Shown here one piece after another: positions 7,620 to 12,680 of a DNA stretch of 16,076 nt; position 1 is the first letter of the stretch; each line of letters begins with the position of its first letter. The DNA lies in the NCBI GenBank assembly GCA_050697155.1, contig JBOGZD010000067.1, forward strand, positions 1-16,076, given 5' to 3'. The notes under the pieces were generated by a model. That model was given only the letters and a program-made list of their open reading frames with translations. It was not told the origin of the DNA and ran no database searches. The DNA comes from JBOGZD01 sp050697155. Its GTDB lineage: Bacteria; Actinomycetota; Thermoleophilia; Solirubrobacterales; 70-9. Made by a program: the position numbers and the translations under genes.

Positions 7620-7654
7620 CGGTCCGCGCGAGCCCGCACTGCTCGCGCGGACCG
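7620..7654. terminator. Perfect hairpin between convergent genes
   Basis: CGGTCCGCGCGAGC (7620-7633) and its exact reverse complement (7641-7654) form a 14-bp stem with a 7-nt loop. It sits between the stop codon at 7615 and the stop of the convergent small gene (7659-7661). It is likely a bidirectional terminator, although neither strand has a U tract. Confidence 0.65.
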
Positions 7655-7658
7655 CCGC

Positions 7659-7808
7659 TCACGCTTCCAGCTTGCCGATCTTGAAGATCTTCGTGCCGCA
7701 GTCCGGGCACGTGCCCTGAATCGCCGGCCGGCCGTTCTTCATCGTGACCTGCTGGGGATCCTTGATCTCGACCTTCTTGCGTTCCTTCACACAGTAGCCC
7801 TCAGGCAT
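7659..7808 (-). CDS. Small zinc-ribbon-like protein (DUF5679-like)
   Basis: A 49-residue protein reading MPEGYCVKERKKVEIKDPQQ, then VTMKNGRPAIQGTCPDCGTK, then IFKIGKLEA. Its layout (Tyr-Cys-Val-Lys, NGRPA-QGTCP-CGTK) matches the DUF5679 family of tiny zinc-ribbon proteins, whose molecular role is unknown. The second knuckle CPDC is intact. Family members usually have a CVKC-type first knuckle; here the second Cys of that pair is Glu (codon GAA), leaving three Cys. The ATG at 7808 has AAAGGAG (7815-7821) 6 nt upstream, which supports real translation. The gene is monocistronic in appearance, between two hairpins. Confidence 0.85.
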   Translation of the reverse strand: MPEGYCVKERKKVEIKDPQQVTMKNGRPAIQGTCPDCGTKIFKIGKLEA

Positions 7809-7892
7809 CAGCCTCTCCTTTCAAGAAACGTTCGCGCGACCGTAGACGTTCCGGCGGACGCACGCACGCACAGTCTCGTGAGAATTGTTACA

Positions 7893-7917
7893 AGCGACCC
7901 CATCGCCATGGGTCGCT
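7893..7917 (-). terminator. Terminator of the coiled-coil protein gene
   Basis: AGCGACCC (7893-7900) pairs exactly with GGGTCGCT (7910-7917) around a 9-nt loop. On the minus strand the stem is followed by TGTAACAATTCTC, which is T-rich for this genome. It lies 24 nt past the stop codon of the gene at 7942-8682, so an intrinsic terminator is likely. Confidence 0.6.
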
Positions 7918-7941
7918 ACGCCCCGTTCCGGCAGCCTGCGC

Positions 7942-8682
7942 TTAGGGGTTGTCGCTCCCGCCCCCGCCCCCGCCTACGTCGGGGATGCCCGGGATGTCGG
8001 CGCCCGCGCCCCCGCCCACGCCTGAGCCGGCGCCGCCCGGTGTGGAGGTGCCCGCGCCGGCATCCGAGGCCTCGGAGCGCAGATCGTCGATGTCGTCCTG
8101 GACCACCGACAGCTCGCGCTGGGTGGTTCGCTGCGAGGACCGGATCTGGGTGACGCGGCCCTCGAGCGATTCGAGCTGGTCGGTGAGCGACTGCACGCCC
8201 TCCTCGGCGGCGGCCGCCGCCTCGTCGCCGATGGTCGAGATCTGCTCGCGCAGCGCCCGGACCTCGTCCTTGGTCGCGCTCTCGTCCTTGGCGCTGAGCG
8301 CGAGCACGACGCCGACGATCCCGGCGGCGAGCGCGAGCACAACCGCCGCGCCGCCCGCGTAGCTGCGCACCCCCACCTTGCGGTCGACCTGGGCGAGCCA
8401 GGCGCGGAGCCCGTCGAGTCGCTCGTGCGGGTCGGCCGAGGGTTGCGGCGTCACCCCGGGCTTTCCCGGCGCGGCGGCCGCTCCGGGCTTCCCCGGTTCG
8501 GCTTCCGGCTTGGCCGTCGCGGCGCCGGGCCTCGCGGCCGCCGCCTCGGCCTTCGCTGCTGCTGCCTTCGGCGTCGCCGCGGTCCCCTCGGGCCTTGCCG
8601 GCTCGGGCGTCGCCGCTGCCTGCACCTCGGTCTCGTCCGCCTTGCGGCGCCTGAGCCTCGGGGTCGGGATCCTCAATCTCAT
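7942..8682 (-). CDS. Membrane-anchored coiled-coil protein, function unknown
   Basis: A 246-residue protein with clear architecture but no recognised family. It has a basic start (MRLRIPTPRLRRRK), a low-complexity Ala/Pro/Lys/Glu region (about residues 22-82), and a short amphipathic stretch HERLDGLRAWLAQVDRKVG. One transmembrane helix follows (about 108-130, GGAAVVLALAAGIVGVVLAL). Next is a heptad-rich coiled coil (about 137-206, VRALREQISTIGDE to VVQDDIDDLRSEA) and a Gly/Pro/Ser-rich tail ending GGGGGGSDNP. With a basic cytoplasmic N-terminus the coiled coil would face outward; topology is inferred. It starts 27 nt downstream of the rhodanese stop on the same strand, but has its own TAGATT box (8697-8692) 9 nt before the ATG and no ribosome binding site, so a leaderless mRNA is possible. 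A role in cell-envelope organisation is a guess only. Confidence 0.75.
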   Translation of the reverse strand: MRLRIPTPRLRRRKADETEVQAAATPEPARPEGTAATPKAAAAKAEAAAARPGAATAKPEAEPGKPGAAAAPGKPGVTPQPSADPHERLDGLRAWLAQVDRKVGVRSYAGGAAVVLALAAGIVGVVLALSAKDESATKDEVRALREQISTIGDEAAAAAEEGVQSLTDQLESLEGRVTQIRSSQRTTQRELSVVQDDIDDLRSEASDAGAGTSTPGGAGSGVGGGAGADIPGIPDVGGGGGGSDNP

Positions 8683-8709
8683 CCGGCGCCCAATCTAGAC
8701 ATCGCTCGG

Positions 8710-9072
8710 TCAGGAGGCGGGCAGGGGGGAGCGCACCTCGCCGTCGGGCGGGTCGAGCGGCAGTCCGGCCTCCGCCCAGGCCTCCATCCCGCCCGCCAGG
8801 TTGTAGGCGTCATAGCCCGCCTCGCGGAACGCGTCGCGCGCCATCCCGGATCGATTCCCGCTGCGGCAGACGAAGACCACCGGCCGGTCGCGCGAAATCG
8901 ACTCGGCGCTCGCCGGGAGTGCGTTCATCTCGACGTTGCGAGAGCCCTCGATCCGCCCACCCTCGTACTCATACGGGCGGCGGACGTCGACGATCTCGGC
9001 GCCTGCCTCGATCAGCTCGGCGACCCGCGCGGCGTCGAGCTCCGTCTCGGTCGCGGCGGCCTCGTCGGACAT
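8710..9072 (-). CDS. Single-domain rhodanese-like sulfurtransferase
   Basis: A 120-residue rhodanese fold. IVDVRRPYEYEGGRIEGSRNV (about residues 27-47, containing the DVR-x-x-xE-x-x-x-G-I-x-G-A/S-x-N family pattern) is followed by the active-site loop VCRSGNRS with catalytic Cys69. Next come the closing helix GMARDAFREAGYDAYNLAGG and the end MEAWAEAGLPL. Single-domain rhodaneses carry persulfide sulfur on this Cys and pass it to an acceptor; the six-residue loop favours sulfur over arsenate/phosphate chemistry. The acceptor is unknown. It is divergent from the thiolase gene with a 53-bp gap. Confidence 0.92.
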   Translation of the reverse strand: MSDEAAATETELDAARVAELIEAGAEIVDVRRPYEYEGGRIEGSRNVEMNALPASAESISRDRPVVFVCRSGNRSGMARDAFREAGYDAYNLAGGMEAWAEAGLPLDPPDGEVRSPLPAS

Positions 9073-9125
9073 CGGAACATGAATAGCATTCGCCCGCGAG
9101 CGAACGAGAAGGAGCCCTGAAGCAG

Positions 9126-10289
9126 ATGCAAGAAGCCGTGATCGTCGATGCCGTCCGCAGTCCCATCGGCCGCGCCTTCAAGGGGTCGCTGGCGCAGCTG
9201 CGACCCGACGAGACCGCCACCTACGTCGTCGACCAGCTGCTCGAGCGCAACCCCGACCTCGACCCGGCGATGGTCGAGGACGTCTTCTGCGGCTGCGGGA
9301 TGCCGCAGGGCCTGCAGGCGTTCAACATCGCGCGGATCATCGTCCTGCTCTCCGAGAAGCTGCCCCAGACGGTCAACGGGGTCACCTTCTCGCGTTACTG
9401 CGCCTCGAGCCTCGACGCGATCCGCCACGCCGCGAACGCGGTCAAGGCCGGCCAGGGCGACGCCTACGTCGCCGCCGGGGTGGAGTGGGTGAGCCGCTAC
9501 AACGAGCGCACCGAGCCCGCCGGGGCGGCCGACCAGAACGAGAAGCTGCAGGGGAAGGACGGCCAGCCGAACGCCTACATCGAGATGGGGATCACGGCGG
9601 TCAACGTGGCCAAGAGGTACGAGGTCAGCCGCGCCGACATGGACAAGTACGCGCAGCGCTCGCAGGAGCTCGCGGTGGCCGCGCAGGAATCCGGCTACTT
9701 CGACCGCGAGATCGTCCCGGTGGCCGACCACGAGGGCAACGAGGTGGCCAAGGACGACGGCCCGCGCCCGAGCTCGACCCTCGAGAAGCTCGCCGAGCTC
9801 GACGAGGCGTTCGAGGGCGGTGGCGGGGTGACCGCAGGCAACTCGTGCCCGCTCAACGACGGCGCCGCCGCGGTGCTGGTGATGTCCGATGCGAAGGCGA
9901 AGGAGCTCGGTCTCAGTCCGCGGGCGCGGATCGTCACCGCGGCCACGCACGGCAACGAGCCCGAGTACATGGGCGTGGCGCCGATCGGCGCGATCAAGAA
10001 GGTGCTCGACCGCGCCGGGATGAAGATCTCGGACGTCGACGTGGTTGAGCTCAACGAGGCCTTCGCCGCCCAGGTGATCCCGATCATGGACGAGTGCGAC
10101 ATCACACTCGACAAGCTCAACACCCACGGCGGCGCGATCGCCCTCGGCCACCCCTTCGGGATGACCGGGGCGCGGATCATGACCACGCTGCTGAATGCGA
10201 TGGAGACCGACGACCACCAGGTCGGCCTGGAGACCATGTGCGTCGCCGGCGGCCAGGGCGAGGCGATGATCGTGGAGCGCCTCGGCTGA
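9126..10289 (+). CDS. Acetyl-CoA acyltransferase (thiolase)
   Basis: A 387-residue thiolase of normal length. It condenses two acyl-CoA units or cleaves 3-ketoacyl-CoA, as in beta-oxidation; which direction or chain length is used cannot be told. The start VIVDAVRSPIGRAFKG is typical. The nucleophile is Cys92 in FSRYCASSLDAI. The C-terminal half has VVELNEAFAAQVIP, then GGAIALGHPFGMTGAR with His342, and METMCVAGG-like CVAGGQG with Cys372. ATG 9126 has AAGGAG (9109-9114) 11 nt upstream. No other fatty-acid gene is adjacent. Its last 288 bp recur at 12353-12640 with offset 2351 and no indels. The gene has no visible terminator: a promoter for the next gene begins 4 nt after its stop codon. Confidence 0.94.
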   Translation: MQEAVIVDAVRSPIGRAFKGSLAQLRPDETATYVVDQLLERNPDLDPAMVEDVFCGCGMPQGLQAFNIARIIVLLSEKLPQTVNGVTFSRYCASSLDAIRHAANAVKAGQGDAYVAAGVEWVSRYNERTEPAGAADQNEKLQGKDGQPNAYIEMGITAVNVAKRYEVSRADMDKYAQRSQELAVAAQESGYFDREIVPVADHEGNEVAKDDGPRPSSTLEKLAELDEAFEGGGGVTAGNSCPLNDGAAAVLVMSDAKAKELGLSPRARIVTAATHGNEPEYMGVAPIGAIKKVLDRAGMKISDVDVVELNEAFAAQVIPIMDECDITLDKLNTHGGAIALGHPFGMTGARIMTTLLNAMETDDHQVGLETMCVAGGQGEAMIVERLG

Positions 10290-10293
10290 GGCC

Positions 10294-10322
10294 TTGACGC
10301 GGCGGCGCTGCGGCATTAACGT
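10294..10322 (+). promoter_or_regulatory. Promoter of the first beta-helix gene
   Basis: TTGACG (10294-10299), a 17-nt spacer, then TAACGT (10317-10322) match a housekeeping actinobacterial promoter. It begins 4 nt after the thiolase stop. Start of transcription near 10329 would leave a ~36-nt leader carrying the ribosome binding site GGGGAGAGG just before ATG 10365. The duplicate unit has an equivalent promoter at 12645-12673, which supports function. Confidence 0.65.
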
Positions 10323-10364
10323 GCGGCGCAGGCACTCGGAAGCGAGCGGAAGGGGAGAGGATCC

Positions 10365-12350
10365 ATGTCCGCACGGCGGATCCGCAGGGCGCGCAGGCGC
10401 GAGGTCGAGTGTGCGCTCAAGCAGGAGGGGCGCGAGGCGCGGCGCGCAAGGCTCGCGGCCGGCGCCACCGCCGCGCTAGGGGCGGGGGTGCTCTTCCCCC
10501 CGACGGCCGAGGCGGCGACGTTCACGGTCACCAGCCTCGAGGACGACGGCAGCGTCGGGGAGCTGCGCCAGGCGGCCTTCGCAGCCGCAGGGACGCCCGG
10601 CGACGACGAGATCGTGTTCCAGTCGGGCCTCACCGGGACGATCGAGCTCTCCTCCGGCCCGATCGACATCTACGGCCAGGGTGGCGTCGACATCCAGGGA
10701 CCCGGGGCCTCGGAGATCACGATCAAGGCAGACCCCGGGGCCAATGTCTTCTACATCAGCGACTTCGAGGATCCCGACACGCCGGTGAGGCTCGCCGGGT
10801 TGACGCTTGCCGGCGGCTCTTACGTGACCGGTGGAGCGATCTCCAGCGCCGACGCCACCCCCGGTGAGGCCGCCGACTTGACGATCGCGGACTCGGTGCT
10901 GACCGGCAACTTCGCGTCGCTGGGCGGCGCCCTGTTCTTCGGCCGGGGCTCATTGACGATCACGGGTTCCTTGCTGTCGGACAACGAGGCGTTGTACGGC
11001 GGGGCGATCTACGCGAAACTCGCCGAGGCGATCACGATCACCGACAGCGCGATCGTCGGCAACGACGCCAACAAGGACGGCGCCGGCCTGCTGGAGGCAG
11101 ACGGGGACGTCCTGGTGCGCGATTCGAGCGTCGCCGGCAATGACGCCGAGGAGTTCGGAGGGCTGGCCATCCGCGCCGACGGCGCGGTGACGGTCGAGGG
11201 CAGCACGTTCTCGCAGAACACGACCAGGGAGTTGGGCGGAGGGCTTGCCCTCCTCGGGAGCGGGGGCCCGACCGTGGTCCAGAACTCGACGATCTCGGGC
11301 AACTCGGCGACTGGTTCCGACTCGGTCGGCGGCGGAATCTTCAGCGACAACGGGTACGACACCCCACGCACGATCCAGAACTCCACCGTCGTCGGAAACT
11401 CGGCCGCCTCCGGCGGCGGGATCTTCAGCGCGGCCGACGACGGCGAGGACATCCTCGAGTTGAGCAGCACGATCGTCGCCGCCAACACCGCGACTGAGTC
11501 CGCCCCCGACATTCACCAGCCGGATGGCTCCGACGGCGGCTTCGAGCTCGGCTTCAGCCTCGTCGGCTCGACCTCCGGTGCCGCGCCGACCGAGACCCCC
11601 GCCGGCTCGAACCTGTTCGGCGTCGACCCGCAGCTCGGCGCCCTGGCCTCAAACGGCGGCCCGACCCAGACCCACCTGCCGGCGGCGACATCCCCGGCGA
11701 TCGACCACGGGACCGCTAACGGCCTGGCCACCGACCAGCGCGGGGTGCCGCGCACCTTCGACGGCGTCGCCTTCGCCAACGCCCCAGGAGGGGACGGCAC
11801 CGACATCGGCGCGGTCGAGGTCCAGCCCGGCGAGGGCGGGCTGCCCGGAAACGCCCAGTGCCAGGGCGCCACGGTGCCGGAGTTCAAGGGCACCGATGGC
11901 AACGACACCCTCACCGGCACTGCGGGACCCGACTTCCTGCGCGGCCTGGCCGGCAACGACACCGCCAACGCCGCCGGCGGCAAGGACTGCGTGAACGGCG
12001 ACGCCGGCAAGGACAACCTCAAGGGCGGCGCCGGCAAGGACCAGCTAAACGGCGGCGCCGGCAAGGACAAGCTCTCCGGCCAGGGCGGAAAGGACAAGCT
12101 CAAGGGCCAGGGCGGCAAGGACAAGCTCAAGGGCGGCGGCGGCAAGGACAAGCTGAACGGAGGAGCGGGCAAGGACAAGCTCTCCGGCGGAGGAGGCAAG
12201 GACACGCTCAAGGGCGGCGGCGGCAAGGACAAGATCAAGACCGGCGGCGGCCGCGACAAGGTCAACTGCGGCGGCGGCAAGGACAAGGTGACCGCCGACT
12301 CAAAGGACAAGGTCTCGTCCAACTGCGAGAAGGTGGTCGTCAAGGGCTGA
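10365..12350 (+). CDS. Secreted right-handed beta-helix protein with calcium-type nonapeptide repeats (copy 1)
   Basis: A 661-residue exported protein of unknown role. The N-terminus is long and very basic (MSARRIRRARRREVECALKQ), with RRARLAAGATAALGAGVLFP leading to cleavage after TAEA (about residue 50); it looks partly Tat-like. Residues ~51-420 are parallel beta-helix coils with recurring S-T/I-x-x-GNSA and GGGI turns. Residues ~418-470 match the choice-of-anchor Q type segment (DPQLGALASNGGPTQTHLP, then TDQRGVPR). Residues 509-643 are 15 Gly/Asp nonapeptides of RTX type, mostly GG-x-GKDKL-x, followed by an 18-residue cap with Cys (SSNCEKVVVKG). Asp ligand positions are kept but Lys fills the variable ones, making the tail basic. 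Adhesion, matrix or polysaccharide binding is plausible; no catalytic residues are claimed. It is followed directly by a thiolase fragment, with no terminator. Confidence 0.85.
   Translation: MSARRIRRARRREVECALKQEGREARRARLAAGATAALGAGVLFPPTAEAATFTVTSLEDDGSVGELRQAAFAAAGTPGDDEIVFQSGLTGTIELSSGPIDIYGQGGVDIQGPGASEITIKADPGANVFYISDFEDPDTPVRLAGLTLAGGSYVTGGAISSADATPGEAADLTIADSVLTGNFASLGGALFFGRGSLTITGSLLSDNEALYGGAIYAKLAEAITITDSAIVGNDANKDGAGLLEADGDVLVRDSSVAGNDAEEFGGLAIRADGAVTVEGSTFSQNTTRELGGGLALLGSGGPTVVQNSTISGNSATGSDSVGGGIFSDNGYDTPRTIQNSTVVGNSAASGGGIFSAADDGEDILELSSTIVAANTATESAPDIHQPDGSDGGFELGFSLVGSTSGAAPTETPAGSNLFGVDPQLGALASNGGPTQTHLPAATSPAIDHGTANGLATDQRGVPRTFDGVAFANAPGGDGTDIGAVEVQPGEGGLPGNAQCQGATVPEFKGTDGNDTLTGTAGPDFLRGLAGNDTANAAGGKDCVNGDAGKDNLKGGAGKDQLNGGAGKDKLSGQGGKDKLKGQGGKDKLKGGGGKDKLNGGAGKDKLSGGGGKDTLKGGGGKDKIKTGGGRDKVNCGGGKDKVTADSKDKVSSNCEKVVVKG
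11889..12293 (+). repeat. 15 tandem 27-bp repeats coding for RTX-type nonapeptides (copy 1)
   Basis: In-frame units code for nine residues each, such as GGAGKDKLS, GQGGKDKLK and GGGGKDKLN. The first three units are the more canonical GTDGNDTLT, GTAGPDFLR and GLAGNDTAN. Units 4 and 15 contain Cys. Consecutive units share most bases of GGCGGCAAGGACAAGCTC-like cores, so copy number could change by slippage or recombination. Confidence 0.85.
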
Positions 12351-12352
12351 CC

Positions 12353-12640
12353 GTGCTCGACCGCGCCGCGATGAAGATCGACGACGTCGACGTGGTCGAG
12401 CTCAACGAGGCCTTCGCCGCCCAGGTGATCCCGATCATGGACGAGTGCGACATCACGCTCGACAAGCTCAACACCCACGGCGGCGCGATCGCGCTCGGCC
12501 ACCCGTTCGGGATGACCGGCGCCCGGATCATGACCACGCTGCTGAACGCGATGGAGACCGACGATCACCAGGTCGGCCTGGAGACGATGTGCGTCGCCGG
12601 CGGCCAGGGCGAGGCGATGATCGTCGAGCGGCTGGCCTGA
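12353..12640 (+). pseudogene. Thiolase C-terminal fragment (95 codons)
   Basis: A copy of the last 95 codons of the thiolase at 9126-10289, aligned without gaps and ending at the same stop codon. It keeps His342 and Cys372 equivalents (GHPFGM, CVAGGQG) but lacks the nucleophile Cys92 and the whole N-terminal domain, so it cannot be an active thiolase. It differs at 15 codons: 12 are synonymous and three change a residue (Gly to Ala, Ser to Asp, last Gly to Ala). The frame is intact. A GTG at 12353 lies 2 nt after the upstream TGA and an ATG at 12371 is also in frame, so translation by reinitiation is possible. It is called a pseudogene from truncation; the substitution pattern argues that the sequence was recently, or still is, under protein-level selection. 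Confidence 0.85.
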
Positions 12641-12644
12641 GGCC

Positions 12645-12673
12645 TTGACGCGGCGCGTCGCCGCGAATAGGGT
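12645..12673 (+). promoter_or_regulatory. Promoter of the second beta-helix gene (leaderless type)
   Basis: TTGACG (12645-12650), a 17-nt spacer, then TAGGGT (12668-12673). Transcription would start about 7 nt later, at or next to the A of ATG 12681, and no ribosome binding site is present. The -35 box and its position relative to the thiolase stop are the same as in unit 1, while the spacer and -10 have changed. Confidence 0.65.
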
Positions 12674-12680
12674 CCATCAC

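Larger units (their letters stand above)
10002..12351 (+). repeat. First unit of a diverged tandem duplication (thiolase 3' end + beta-helix gene)
   Basis: This stretch is repeated at 12353-14823. The thiolase part (10002-10289) is about 94% identical to its copy by direct comparison (17 mismatches in 288 bp). Identity continues through the TGA and -35 box, then falls. The beta-helix genes are clearly paralogous at protein level but much more diverged and differ by insertions. The unit ends one base after the first beta-helix stop codon, where the second thiolase segment begins abruptly. Confidence 0.85.

Noticed and set aside
9012..10316. A 434-residue minus-strand open frame opposite the thiolase, and a similar one at 11513-12568
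   Set aside because: Both are mirror frames of GC-rich genes. The second contains Leu/Pro/Ser repeats that are just the complement of the nonapeptide repeats, and both share a block because of the thiolase duplication.
11889..12293. CRISPR array
   Set aside because: The units are 27 bp, contiguous and in frame with no unique spacers; they code for calcium-type nonapeptides.
11858..12640. Plus-strand open frame joining an alternate frame of the first repeat domain to the thiolase fragment
   Set aside because: The upstream part is an Arg/Gln/Gly shadow of the nonapeptide repeats; only the part from 12353 is thiolase-derived.
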